Positions 22,901-37,900 are shown, numbered from the stretch's first letter. The stretch: 64,000 bases of DNA from Tigriopus japonicus (GCA_010645155.1 JAAGOF010000104.1:891524-955523), one strand, 5' to 3'. The notes: generated by a model from the sequence alone, not told the origin. Translations and numbers: made by a program.

Positions 22901-25900
22901 TAAAAGAGGATTCTCCCGACAGCTTCAAATTTATCCCCAACAGGATTTAACTTCGGCCGTCTGGGGAAGCACTTGTGCAACCTACACGCTAGTACGCTCG
23001 GCTAACCTGGCTTCCTTAAGAAAGTACAAAAAAATTTTGAAACAAAATTTAGAAACAAAATTAACATTACATTACACATAACAGACAACATTTTGCACGT
23101 ATTGTACAAAGGTATAATAGAGCCTTTTTCTGCTTTTTTGTATCGCACGCGTAAAGAACCACTGAATTTCACTGGACTGGGAGGCTAACGAGAGGAATCA
23201 TTATTTCCAGTAGGAACAAATCAATTACGTTCTTCTTCAAATGAGACCTTGCTTATGTTGATAAGAATACGTACTTCAATTTTCAGCCCAATCAAACGTG
23301 GGAGTCAAAAGTTATACTCACTCAAAGTTCAGTGCAAATCCTACCGAAAAAGAATGAACTAGCCCTTTCTGGTAATTGTTTTACCACCAAAGGGCGAATT
23401 CATTCATTCAATGCTCTCTGCAATACATAAGTTTGAGAAGGCAGAACTTTTCACTCCGCCATTTGATTGAGCTGAGATTTGAAAAACGGCGTCTACTGAA
23501 TACAAGCCAGGTCTCGTTGGCAGCAGAATTCAATTGATTTAATCCTTCTGGAAATCATAATTCACACCGCTAGCCTCTCAATCCAGTTTTCAGTGCTTCT
23601 TGAACGCGGCCATTGTGACATGGAAATCTTTGAAGCGTCCAAAAGAAATTTAAAAAAACCGCGCAGAAAATAAAAAGTCTTGTTTTACATTCAGTTACAG
23701 AATCACGAGCATAACCTGCTTTGTCCCTTCTCAAGATCAAAACAAATCGCTTCCGAATTTAGAGCTTTGAGATATTGCCAGTAAGTATGTTTCTACAAAG
23801 CCGACCCTAGCTTAACATCGAAAATTATGACTAGAGCGGCCGAAAATATTTAATTTTAAAGGCCAAATATTTAAATAATATTTAAGAAAAAAACGTCAAA
23901 ATATTTAAAATAATATTTAAATTACAACCAGATATTTAAAAAATATTTAAATTTGCAAGGAATTTGGAGCAATAAATTAGTATTTTTGAAAATTTTGATT
24001 TAAAAATCCAAATATATGATGAAAAATTGGCAATGTCGGAATACAAGCAAACAAATCTTTAGAGCTAAAAATCATAGGGAGGAATAAAAATGGTTATTTT
24101 TGACAGTCCTTATTCATACCCTACATTAAACTAATATTTTACTGCCTAAGGTTTGGTTGAATATTTAAACCAGATTTTTGATAATTTTTTTATGTTGGTG
24201 TTGCGGTTTTCCATTTTAGATTAAAATCTGTTTATGCAATTTTTGAGGCCAAGCTGCAAATATTTATTTCCCACTTATATTTTTCATTTTAGTTCGCCTA
24301 TACCCCCAAAAAGAGTCGGAAATTTCTTTTGAAAATTCGAAAATGTTTGACAATGTTGTTTTTGGAAAGGTCAGATTTTTGTTAAAATATCAAAATGTAT
24401 CCAGAAATCGTAGAGATTGTTGAAATATTTCGATTAAAAACGGGAAATTTCCTTCAATTTTAGAAGAAAAAGCCCAAATATTTAAAACTTGCTCAAAAAC
24501 CCAAAATATTTAAATTAAATATTTTTTTATTTAATTAAATATTTTCGGCCGCTCTAATTATGACCATTCGTCCGAATACTTCGTTATTTATGGCGTCAGA
24601 AAACTTCTGCTCCCATTCGTTTTCATCGAGAATAAACTATGTAACAGGAAAAATGGCTTCCGCTCTTTCGTCCAGATAATTTGATCCACATATAACATGC
24701 ATCCATTCACTTCTGGATGTGTTAGAAATTAATGTGAAAAATATCCGCAAAATAGATTTATGTACGTGTTTGAAACCTCATGTTGTTTCAGACTTAGTAG
24801 CTTTACATTCAAAAGGTTTTCGCTCAACTTCGTAAGCTGTTAAGACCCTCATGAGAACAGCTTACGACAAGGCTATTGAATACGAACTGGTGTGAAACTT
24901 TCTTAACAATGGAAATTGCTAACCCACTACTTCCTGTTAAGTGGCCCCTGAGTTGTTTGTTCTCATAACTAATGCAATATAATGTAGACATTCGCGTGCC
25001 AACTCATTCTGATGAGCTGTCAAGCAATCAACGGTCAGTCCTACAAATTCCTTTCAGTACAGTGGGGAGAAAAATATTGTGGACGACTTCACATGTGGAC
25101 TGCTATGTTTGACCAACAATATCATAACAAACGTGTTTTAGATACAACACTTATTTCTGACAATAAAATGTTGTCAGAAGGCTGAAAAAGTCAAAATATA
25201 GAGCTATTGAATTGTTGTGTTCTTATGGAAAAGTATCATCTTAAAGGTCGAATGAAGCCACAAATATTAGAAAAACATTTTAGATACCAGTGCAATTTTT
25301 TTGACAATGGGTTCTAAAACCAAAAAATGAGAAGAAATGAAAGAAAACAGAGACAACAGTGTTTAACACCCTTTTTGGACAAGTAAAAATCTGTAGCATC
25401 TAAAAGATAAAATCTCCTTAACCAAAATGAACTTTGTTTATTTTTACAGATTTTACTAAAATGTACTCTGCTTTGTGGCTTCAAAAATTCGAAAATTTTG
25501 TAAGCCCTCCAAATGTTAAAGTTTTTTTTTACAAATGGACGGTAGTCAAGAAATATTTAAAATGTTAATCTTAAAGAACATATTGCCATATCTACCCTTA
25601 TGATGACCGTACTTGTCCATCTTTAAAGAGGTTCTTGAAAGTACACATTGGCTGAATCCTTTATTGACAGACGGTGATGTTTCTCAAGCCAAGACGGAAG
25701 TGACCACCCAAAGTAAGAAACCCAGGTAGGCAACATATCTTAATGAATAGGGCCCAGAAAAATATTTGCAAAAAAGTGTCAAAATATTCAATACATATTT
25801 CATTCAAAAGGCCAAAATATTTGCTATACATTTAAAAAAGCCGGATATTTAAGAAATATTTTTTTGACAACGCCATTATTTGGCTTTTTGTCTCTGTGCA

Positions 25901-28900
25901 AATTTGTTTTTGGTAAATTTGATGCATTTGGCCGTGTTTGGAGGCATACTTTTCATGTAATTGATTTAAAAATACAATTTTCGATTTGCCTCAATAGATG
26001 GCGCAGTTTTTTTTCGTGTTTGATATTAGTTTTGGTTGTAAATGTGTAATCTCAGTACAAATGCCATTTTGTAGATATTTTGGTTAAGCCTTCTTGAGCA
26101 TTGGTCATTCCTCAATTTGGCCAAAAATATTTTTTCGGACTCAAACATTCGAGAAAACCTTTTATTTTTTCCTTTAAACAGCCAAAATATTTTAAAAATT
26201 GAGGAAAAATGGCGACTAATTTTTTATATAAGTATTTAAAACAAATATTTCCGGGCCCTATTAGTGAATCTCTGTAGGAACTAAACTAACCACGGACTCT
26301 TGCCTGTTGAGAACTCTGGAAATATATCCACTCCGCAAGTATAAAATATCTTACTGTCTAGAAGCCTCACTTTCCGTTTGCCAATTTTTTGCCTTCCGTT
26401 GTTAAAAATGATTTGGCAGCACGACCTTAGGGATCGAGAATAAAGTATCACAAAAGTCCTTGAACACCTTTCTCGCAATAACCAACGTCATGTACGGTGT
26501 TTTACAACGCCATTGCAATGCTGCACAATAACGATGAGTGATTTGTACCATGACATTCCACCAATCTTTGGATGACATTTTTGACTCGCTTTCCTATACG
26601 CATATATTCTGAAAGTCTTCCTTTCCATCATTTTCCTGTCCTCCAAGCTTTATAACAGGCCTTCACCAGAGCAACCGGCATAAGGTAAGAAAAGGGGCCC
26701 TAAAGTCAAGGAGCGGTGTTGCAAATATGGGCCCACTCTCATTCCTTGTTAGTTTATAGACCTTGCATCCAGTGAGGTGCCCATCTTTCTTTTGTAGTGG
26801 AACATTTTGTCCAAGGGTGGGATATGAAAGTCTGGGAGCATTTACAGTACAAGTCGAGGCGTAATGGACACGTCTGGTTTGGTTGTTCTCCTACCAGGAT
26901 TGAGGCTTGATGAGTACAATGGCAAAGCCAGCCAGACTTCTGTCTGATTTGATTAGGCTCTCGAAATCGAAAGGACTTTAGTCAATCACGAACGGAAAGT
27001 TCATTTGTTGGCTAAGAGTACATAGGGATAGTTTGAAAGCACTAGAGAAATAGTCAATTTTTCCACCAAGTTAATTCAAACCGGCATGTACAATTAACAA
27101 GTCCAAAGCAACATAACAATGACTTGCATTTGAAATGAATAACATTCTGGCTAGACGAGCAGCCACAACAAACAATGCTTCTTGGCTAATATTCTATCCT
27201 TGTCCTCAACATGGCCTTTCATGTCTAATATTGCAACTGCGTTTATCTCACTTGGTATTCTGCTCCTGAATTCCGCAATATGGATGTTTTAGGCGACTGA
27301 GGAAGCTAAAACTGTCCCTCAATACTGACAAAAAGAAAAAGAAAAAAAATGCGACCTGTATTGAGCCATGAAATTGGTGCTTCAAAGGAACAAAACAGTT
27401 GATAATTTGGGCCGAGAAGAGTCGGAACAACAAAATAGTGCTGCAATCCTAAATGCAGTTGTCAAATGCTGCAATCCATAACTTCCTTTCACATATTTAC
27501 ATCAAAAAAACAAAAAAAAGGAAGGAAGCCTATGGTATGATAAACTTTGACATTTTTGTTTCCAAACATTTCCATTATGAGGAGAAAACTGTTTATATTT
27601 TGTGTGCCACCATTTTCTGCCCATCTCCCACTTTAGGATCTCTACTGTGATTGAGTTTTCTATGCCGCCTTCTGACAAAAAGGCGGTGAAAACAGTCAAA
27701 TGATGACATCCAATGTTGCCAAGTGGCAGTGCGCTCTTTCAGGATTAAGAAGTCCAGTCAGAGTTCCCAGAGCTCGGAATCAAATCTTTGTTGGTATGGC
27801 AAATTCAGTTTCTTACTCTGCTGCCTGTATTCATTAACTTTCAATCACATATGGATATCATACACCTTCATACAAAGCAGCTAAGGGAGATAGACCCCGC
27901 ATAGTGTTCGAATGTTTTTTTAGGCTTGGATGGAAATACCCAAAGACATCATGGCATTTTTTCGCACTCAAAATTCAATGGGGAACAACTTTGCTTTTAT
28001 TGTTTTACGTAAGTTTCGTTCCTGGGAAGAAGTTATATACCTAAAAAACTAATGATTTCAACATTATTGATAAACTATTTAATCTTTACTTAGAGACCAA
28101 TAAGTTAGCTTTTGAATTCCAATTTAACAAAGGCACAGTCATCGCCAGCTGAGTTTTTTGAGTTTGAATGGTCCATTTCTGACCGCAAAAAGCCTAAAAA
28201 CGCTACGGTCAAATAAAACAAATTCCAAAGATTTTGTATAGCTTTTCAATGTTGCGAAAACCCCGAAAGTTTGAGCTTCGAAGTTTATGTCAAAATAGCT
28301 CAAAACGATATAAAATCTCACTTAAAAATCACTTAAAATACATTCCGCATATTATATGTCCTTCAAGAAATCGTAAACTTGAATATGAATCTGACAGACT
28401 TATTTACTTGTAACTTTGGCTCAACATACAACGAACTGTCCTCTAAATCTTTATGAACAATGTTTTCCAAAAATGTTGTTTTATTTGCATTTTAATAAAT
28501 AATATATATTATTTTGAGCTATTTTGACAAAGACTTCAAAACTCATTTTTTTTAATTTTTTTGCGACATTGAAAAGCTATACGAATACTTTGGGATTTTT
28601 ATTATATAACTGTAGCGATTTTCGGCTTTTTGAGGTAAAAAATGGACCATTCAAACCCAAATAACTCAGCTGCATTACAAACAATAAAATATTAATAAGT
28701 AACTTAAAATATCTTAATTATCAAATAAAGTCTAAATGCAATAAAAGCAAAGTTGTTTTCCATTGAATTGTTGGTCCAAAAAATGCCAAGATGTCTATGG
28801 GTATTTCCATCCAAACCTAAAAAGCCATTTGAAATACCGTGTCCAACTAACACTTCGATGGAGGTGTATTATTTGTTAAAAAAATTAAAATCAATACCAC

Positions 28901-31900
28901 TAAGAAAGACGCAAACCTTAAATTCCGACCTCCGGAAACTCGGAAAGGACTTCTTAATACCGAAATAGCTCACTATCACTTGGCAAATCTGGGCAAAGCT
29001 GAGTTGAAGTCGCATGTTAGAACACATGACAACTAGAGATCCTCCTTTTTGTGGCAACTGTGTCATTCTTAATTGTTTCAGGACGTGTTCTTCAGAATGA
29101 AATCCAAAATGCCATCAAGGCAGGAATTGGTAATGAATTTCCGACAGAGTTTATCAAAGTAAAATTGCTGTGTGCGCCTTGATCCAAAAACGTGTTGTAT
29201 ACAAAGGATCTCATCGTACCTTCCAAAAACCCAGAGGCTCAAAACACTGCCACTTGCCATAAGCTGGTCTTGCCTGATAGCCATTAGATCCCACAAATAC
29301 CCCTTGGGGCCCATTTGTACGCCATAGCCCACTAACGTTCTGTCCTTGGTTTTGAAGGTAATTGTTAATGTTGTGGCCCTTAAATAAAATGGTTCATATG
29401 GTGTGTCCCATTCATTCAACCTCACGATGAATGGGAACATTTTGCCGAAAGTTAATTGCAGTTTGTTCAGTTTGTAAGCATTTAGGGAAAACGTTGCAAA
29501 TCCGGGAGAACTAAGGAAGAGTTCTATTTTGGTCGAGCTGCTTGCTAATCTTGGCCTAAATGAGCTCATTAGAAGTCTGCGAGGATTGGGAATTTCTCAT
29601 CAACGAGTCGTACTCCTTGGCTTTTATTGTCTATGAAAACTTTCGGTTGGCCTTTTCGTGACCTGGCTAGAAACTCATCTGACTAAAAACCTCGTCAATC
29701 GGGCTGTTGAAATCTGGTAAATAAGCACAAAACACCATATATGTGCAGAAAAAGAGGTCAAATATGGCCAAGAACAACCAGCAATAAGCGAGTCAAATAT
29801 GCCCGAAAATAGCTATATTGTTTAGTAAAGAAGAGCCTTGGATCAAGCGTGCTCAAACATCCGCCCTGAACGCCTTTAACTGGCAGTATTTGAGAAAAAT
29901 TTGCAGTGTCGGCTTGAAACGATCTGGCAACCCTGTTTCAGACTAGGGATGGACGACACTGGCATTTTTGCCACCGACGGCGACCCTGACACCAAACCTT
30001 GTAGGCGTGGACCGTATGGACCGTATGGACACCGACACCGGGTTCTCGCCCACACCTATTCCAGACTGTTTTTCCTTCGAACTACGTGACAAAGGCAACG
30101 GCGTCGCCAAACTTGGGCATCTTGTTGTGAATTCAGTCAAAATGTTGATGTTTTCAAAGTACAGGGTTTGTAAAATTGGCACATTTAGGCGGGAAAATTG
30201 ATTTTTCCCAAAAAATGCAGATTATATGCGGAAAAGGCGTAGATATGCATTGCAAGCAAACAGGGTGTTTTATGCCCAAAAAGCGTATTTACCAGATTTC
30301 AACAGCCCCACTCATTACTTTACGTACCTTGGATGGTTGTGTTGATAGCTTGTCGTTCAGCCGCAGCCTTGATAAATTGATTGGCCGAATTAGTGACCTT
30401 CGGCAGATATCGGCGCCGCCCATTCATGGTCTCCACATATCCTCTCTGACGACACTCGACCAAGGTCTTGTCCATGAAGTCCTTAATACCAGGATAAGTC
30501 GCCTTGAAAGAATGGATAAAGGCCGATGCTTCCTCTTCGACCACGCCCAATTGTTCGCCCAAAGACTTGGCTCCAATGCCATAAATCATCCCATAACATA
30601 TTTGCTTGGCTTGTTGCCGTTCATCATCATTGATCTATTGAAGAGAAGTACAACGCGGGATTGAGTTGCTACGACGGATAGATCTCGTTTTTGAGTCGGT
30701 TACCATTTCGATGGCCTTGTGCTTCCACGCAGCTGCAATGGTCTTGAAAACGTCTTGGCCTTCATTAAGAGCGAGACATAGCTTCTCGTCCCCGCTCATA
30801 TGAGCGAGGATCCTGAGCTCCAATTGAGAATAATCTGCAGCCAAAATGAGGAAGCCAGATCTAGGTACGATAGCATGTCTCATACTGACTTTATACACCG
30901 AATCTTCTTGAGCGGAGTCTTCCAAGTATGAGGCTGAAATCGGGGACAAAATGGAATGTGTGACACAATAGGGACCATTAACCTTTGGGTAATACATTTT
31001 CAAACTTGGTTAAAGTATTTTTGAAGATGTACAGAAATTAACTTCAAGAATCCACTACATATTGGAGAAAGTGGGTCGAGGATAAGCAAATCGCGATTCG
31101 TCCCTTCAATGCTCTGAAGAAAAAGGCTCAAGATCTTTGCTTTTGAGAGGCGAGGTTAGCAAAGACACAAGAATTTACATCTTTCCCTCCTTGAATCTAA
31201 AGACTTTTCAACGCTTGGAAACTTTCCACATATGGTATTGACATTAGGCCTTTGAAGCCAGAAATATTGAAAGATGGTAAATCTCTCTCACACGAGACGG
31301 TGAGAGAAGTAACAAGCATTGAAGTTCCAAATGTGTTACGGGTTTCAACTTTCAACGGACCAGTTGAGCAAAGTTTAGTTTCGGCAAAGAAGTGCGTTTT
31401 GGGCACTCAACTCGAGAGTTTGAATACTCCAGGAGACTTGGGTTTCCCAGCTGATGAATCTTTTTTGCTAAATAAAATTCTTTTACCTTCCGCCTTCCAA
31501 AATGATTTTTGCCCAACTTGGCATTAAACAACTTTCTAGGTCTGGATATGGAGCACGTTGTTCATCCTCATGTCATAAGCAAGAAAAGGTTTACTTTACT
31601 TCAGAGGTATTGTAAGCTTAAATTATACTGGAAGACATGAAAACGCAAGACCATGGGAAATGGTGCTGCATTTATGAATTTGCACACAAGCGCACTTCAG
31701 TCGCTTTTGGTGAGAATAGATGGTGTGTCGAAAGTGTTCAAAACGGAAAGAAGCCAGTTTTAATGCCGAATTTTAACCCAAGCTTAAAATAGACGTCCGT
31801 AGATGGCGCTGAAGGTGAGGCAAGTAAAGGGAGAATTTATGTGAGCTTAACGGATAGAACTTGTCCCTTCTTTAACACCATCTATTAGTGATCTTTTAAA

Positions 31901-34900
31901 GCTGTAATTAAAATCCTGTACATTAATGTTTACAATTACAATCAAAATTGGATATAAAAACAATGGACATAAGAAGAAATCCTGAAATAAGAATATTTTT
32001 ACCACAAACAGATCGTATGTCTTGCAATCAGACTTTTGCTTACTAAAGTAGTGCGCAATTAGCGTCCCCTAAAACTTGGAAAAAAATCACGAGAAAACAA
32101 AAAGTCAAAGCTGCTTTGTGGATAAAATGGCAAAAAAAGTAGTGACGTTTGCCCAACACTTTGTTTCAATCATCCAATTACTTCCAGCACTATTGGGCTT
32201 TATAACATGCAATCAAAGTAATAAACTGCCTCATGTTAATGTCCATTAGTATTTCATATTGCTGGACATCCTTGACTCTATTTTAAGGCTTCAAATGAGG
32301 AAGTTATGTTAATAAAGAGAACCATGTGACGAATTGCTAATTAGGATATGATAATTCATTATATCTTCGATGATTTTGGTAGTTAAAAAATGGCTTAGGT
32401 TAAAATGTCCCTTGTATCGAGATTCTACTACGCAAATAAAAAAACAGCAATACGCATTGCATGGCAGAACTCAATCATTTCAGTGATCAAAGAAGGTTTA
32501 CAAACAAGAATTGCAAATCGAGGCACAAAACAACTTTGTGTATGTTTTATGTTAAAGGAAAAGCCGCTTACGTGTATTCGTTTCGTATTTTCCTGTCCAT
32601 GAGTATTCGGTATTAACATAATCTTTGATAAACAAGCGAGGATTCCAACAATGGATCTCGAGAAAGATAAATAAGTCGATGAATAATGATTCAAAAATGA
32701 CTTAAAGTGGCTTTTTCTCGAGTGGTTCAAGCGATAAAAGTCTGATGGCCATTTATTTAGACCAGGAGCAGATCAAACCACGGGGAAAAAGTCACAAATT
32801 TCAAGAAACTACAAGTTCGATTGGGTTTTCCCACCTCATCCATTCCGAGAGTAACGCCACCTATGGTCATTTTCAGAAACACTTACGTCAACGAACTCGT
32901 ATTTCTTGAGTTACAAAGTAGAATATTTAACTGTTTAGCTACTTTGATGAAACCATTGGACACCAACGCATTGGACAAAAGAAAGACTTTCCATAAGTTG
33001 TAGTGACCAGAAGATTAGTAACCTTCAGCAAAAGAGAAGCTTTAGATTGGTAAAACCATTAGGAGAGAGCTCTTAAAGAGGCCATAAAACCCAACTTACC
33101 TAGAGGTGACAGAATTGACCTTGACGAATTGGGCCCTCCACTCAATCTAGAATTGAGGATTCTCGTTTCTCGACGTCCCAAAGCTTTCTCTTTCAATTGC
33201 TCGGTCAATGGAATTTCGAAATCTTTGGGAATATTTTGTATATTAGGCTCTTGAAGGCTGATTCTTCCAGTTGCCGTGAGTGTTTGACAAACAGGATAAA
33301 TCCGGTCCATTTTCAAAACCGAATGATGATCTTTCGATCGCATCAAGGGTCCCACGACCTTGAAAGGGGTACAAGTTGAAGAATTACAAGGAATATGTAC
33401 TGTTGAAAATGATTCGGTTTTGTGCATAAAATTAGGAAAGATAATTTTTAGTTGAGTTAGAGCGTTATAATCAAAAGAGTGCGAGCATGAGATTGAGTGG
33501 TCCACCTTATCACCAACACAGAATTTGAGATCAAAAGAGAAAGCCCAAAAAAGTACAGTGGTTGGGATATTTTGCAAGACAATGCATATTCATAGAGAAT
33601 GTGAACAAAATATATCGGTGTAACAATTTCTCCCCATAAGTGGAGACAAACAAAAGGGAGGTAAAAGCTCAAAGTCAATCACATATTGGTCACATATTGA
33701 TACTCATTTTACAATTGTCATCTTAAGTATGCAAAAGTATATTATCCTAACCAGAACATTAGCTTTAAGTAAAGTCACTTGACGTAACTGTCTTTAGAGA
33801 TATATACGCAAATATTTCTTGACTAGTTTTAACAAACCCACCCACCAAGCACTTGCTTATCTTCTCATTTTGGCTACCCTACTGTTCCTCTGCACTTCGG
33901 CCTAACTGACCAGCACAGATATGAGGATAAAAGGGCTAGATTTCACTACATTTGGAATTGTTCACAACCTCTATTTCTAAAACCTGCACAAAACTTGCAA
34001 GGGCAATTAATTTTGTTAAAATACTTAATAATTTTTCCTTAGTTATCTATTTTCCTCTTGAATACTGTAAAGGCACTTTTAATGTCATGGCCGTATTCTT
34101 CAATTACAGTGCTCTAGCTTGAGTAACACAAATACTGCGTCATATTGATGTTTACAAAGACAATCGGTGAATGTTGTCATGAACCAAATCAAAACATGTT
34201 TTGGTCATTGCCAAACCGAGAACTTTTCCAGTTTTTCATCAATTATTAACCAAGCAATGCTTGCTGTCAGAGAAGAACGTCCGTAATGTGATCCAAACAG
34301 TCTGAAAAGCGTCCCAAGAACCCCTCATTGCTCAAATACTAGCATCAACGAGTATCAACCACCACATAAATTATGAAGTTTGTTCTCGTTCTTTGCAACA
34401 GACGTTGTTTACGCAACTTTCAAACAAAATGTGTCGCATGAAAACCGCAAACTAAAACTGTTTGAAAATGGTTTACCCACCTTGGTGAGGGTCATATTTA
34501 GTTTTCGCCACTCCATTATAACATTGGGTAAATCATGGTAGGCCTTCAACTTGATAAGAATGTCCTTGCCACAAGAAGGAGCAGCTTTGAAGTTTCTGAG
34601 TCTGTTGGTTGTCGAGCGAATGGATCGCATTTGTCCCAAACTTGGATCTCCGTTTAAGGGAAGCTTCAGATCTTGATAAAGGATCTGGAAAAATGAGTAC
34701 CACTTGGATCAAAGCCCACAATTTGCCCACAAGCAAGATGCTGATGATAAATGATGTTTGAGATTGAGTGCTTTCTCCAAATATGAAATTGCAGACGGAA
34801 TTCAAAATAATGCCACATGAATCGTCAAAAGAAAAAAAAACAGGAATACATTCATTTTTGGTTGAAGCACAAACCTTAGAGAAACTGCAGATACAAGAAC

Positions 34901-37900
34901 ACATGAAAAATTGAATGGAAAAACCCAATCGGACCTAATTCTTAAAGTAGCAAGGAGATTTGTGCAGTGATTTTAAATATTAGTTACGGGTTAAAGATAA
35001 ATTTCAGTCGATTGCAAGGTTTTTCACCCAGACTTTTATTACCAACAATTTAGTTAAGTTTGACTAACATCATGTTTTATGAAAAAAATATCTGGAGAAA
35101 ACCAATAAAAAATCAAAAGGCAGAGAAAATCCTTTTCAAAGCGGAAATCCAAGGAACTTTCGACGTTGGGATTTCACAGCTTTTTCAACATTGACTTTGC
35201 TCTCAATAATTCTAGATACGATTGGAGATCAAAATAGATTTCACTCCATAGATATAGATTGAAGGTTCAAAAGTCTCGAGATCGTGTTGCAATTCCAGGA
35301 GTACAATAAAACATATTGGAACTTGTGGAAACATGAAGAAAGCCAATTTCAAATTTTCCTATACCATTCTGGAACAGACAGAGAACAACGCTGATTGTGT
35401 GAATCCTTGGTATTTCATCGTCCATGATTCCATGTTAAAGAACACCGCGAACAATGGACAGAATCCGGTTTCCTTTCGCATGGGCATTTTTTTCTTATGT
35501 CAACCCAACAAACACATTTGGTGATTTAGATTTTATCTGGTTATTGAGATTGGAAATGTAGAAGGCTTTGTTCATAGTTTATCTCCCAAGGGTTATTGAG
35601 TCTTTTTGACCACTATTTTTAGTTAAATGAAGAATGGATGAAGTTGACTAGTTTGTAGTATTTAAAGTTTCTATGAAACAATAAATTATAATATCAAGCA
35701 TCCTAATTTTCTCTACAAGAAACATTTTCAAATCAAATTTTTGCTCATTATGAATCAACATTAGAATGTTTAATCAACTCGAGTCCACTCAAAAACTATC
35801 CTTAAGGCAATTCCAAGATGTAAAACGAGTTGTTTAAAAAATTACGCCAACTTTGGAGTCAGCTTGTGAAATAATTCCAAAGAGTTTCAAACTTATTTGA
35901 CCTTCCCTTCAACCAAAAACATTTTCTTAATTAGTTTATAAAGTTGCAGGACTTCAAGTGGATAGATTCAAGCCAAAGAAGTTACCAAGGAAACTGTACA
36001 CATACAGGGAATGACTTCAAATCATTAACATAAAATAATTTAGAAAACTTGCTTTCGGAATTCCCAACGAAAAATTAAGGGCTATATTTTGCACCTGAAA
36101 ATCAAATCAAAAGGCAACTTTCTCATCAGAACACTTGTTATCTATGGTTGTAAATGTCCATTAAGTGGAAAATACAAAAATGACTCGTTAAACACAAGGT
36201 GGATTATATTATATGTCGTCTCAAAAATAACCTTAAATTAATTGTCCAATATTGAGAGAAATTGAAACAACACTCGTTCATTTCAATTTTAACGTTTTTC
36301 GTATATCACTGAATAAAGTCCTTAAAAAAATTGACCTAATGTATTGCCGTATGGAAAAAGCAAGGCAAAGTCCCAGAATTGTAAAATCAGAAAATTTGCT
36401 AAGGGACAAAAAACTTCATCCACCCTGTACGTACTTTAAGTTGGAAGAAAAGATAAATTGGAATCAAGCATAAGTGGAAAAGCAATGTAGGGCTGGCTTT
36501 GAAAACCCAGCAAACCATTAGAGATGGAGCGGAAGCACCTTCTGCCAAAATTACGGTACCGGTTTTGGTTATGCCTACCGAAATCGAAAACAGACATGCA
36601 CTATGAAAGATTGAGTTTGACAACAATAGTCGAAAAGTTTTTGGTCCAAAACCTCTGAAATTTAAGTTTTTCGAATTTTCAAAATTTGCAATTACTCGAC
36701 TACACGAGCAATTTATATTTTTAAGATGATTTTTACAATTATACAATTTTGTAGTCAGCTGCTTTCGGTTTCGGCTAAGCCCCCTTTCGGCCGAAACTTC
36801 CGGATTTGGTTAAGCCCCCTTTCGGCCGAAACTTCCGGTTTTGGTTAAGCCCCCTTTCGGCCGAAACTTTCGGTTTCAGTTACGAACCCTTTCGGTACAT
36901 CACTACTAACCATACTAAGATTGCACAAATATTTTGGAATGTTTAGTCAAGTAATTCTTTAAACACATCAAAGAAATATCAGAGTTGCCCTTGGTAGCCC
37001 AAACCTTCATCCGAAAAGGATACAAAAACAGGATGCAATCAAATGAACGCCTCTCAACTTTAGCTACGCCTAAAAAAACAGTCCAAGGCAACTTCAGCTC
37101 CAAAATTACGAAGCAGTTCCACTAAAGGGGATACACAAAGAAGTCAAAAACCTGCACCTGGCTTAAAACTCACCTTGCAAACCTCATTGGGAGAAGACAA
37201 GGCAAACTCCCGTCCAGCCAATTTGAAGGCTTCCGTCTGAAGATCGGCCATTCTGGCCACGATGATTTTCCTTTGGCGCTCAGCCTCCTCTTCGGAAAAA
37301 CCAACTCCGTTGAGTTCCATTTGTAGGAGAGACAAGATTGACGGCATTTCCACATCTGAGGATTTTGAAGAACGTAATCTTTTAAAACATACGTATTTCA
37401 AGTATTCTAATTTCCAAAAGAGATTGGGAGCAGATGTTTGGGCCATGCATATCTTCAGATTCCGTGAATGAAAAGAGAAAGTAGATTCCTACAAAACTAT
37501 CATGCTCAAGAACAAAGCAACTGTTGTACATGATGTGGATAGTGATAAATTTTAATTTTAATTGCACTAGGTTACTTGAAAGACTTGATGGACTCTAAAA
37601 GGAAAAAAATAAATCATACTTCGTCAGCAAATTTATATGAACGATATCATGAGGAATAGTTTTTACTTATCATAGGTATTGGCTAAAAACTTCAATTGCG
37701 TATTACGGCATCAAGATCTTTTTCAAATTCAAATATCCCGCTTTTTCTGGCATACTATAGAGCGTCTTTAATTTCATCTTTGATTTTGAATTAAAATATA
37801 TTTAAAATCCATTGAGATCCATTAAATACTAGACACGGTGTTTCAAATAGTTTTTAGCTTTGGATCGAAATAACCAAAGACATCTTGGCATTTTTGAACC

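Larger units (their letters stand above)
22229..30327 (-). other. POLQ intron, 8.1 kb
   Basis: The largest intron. It holds a SINE array (22664), two hAT-like elements (23832 and 25748), a long hairpin (27900), an inverted-repeat element (29701) with a nested MITE (29944), and an unrecognised open frame (29078). In 24565-25739 and 26269-27890 I see nothing. Confidence 0.65.

Noticed and set aside
22821..23015. Two possible functional tRNA genes
   Set aside because: A-box-like and B-box-like motifs are present, but the arms do not pair properly by eye, and the sequence continues as a SINE body with an A-rich tail.
37170..37355. 61-codon frame overlapping POLQ exon 10 in another frame
   Set aside because: It is an alternate-frame shadow of a clear POLQ exon.
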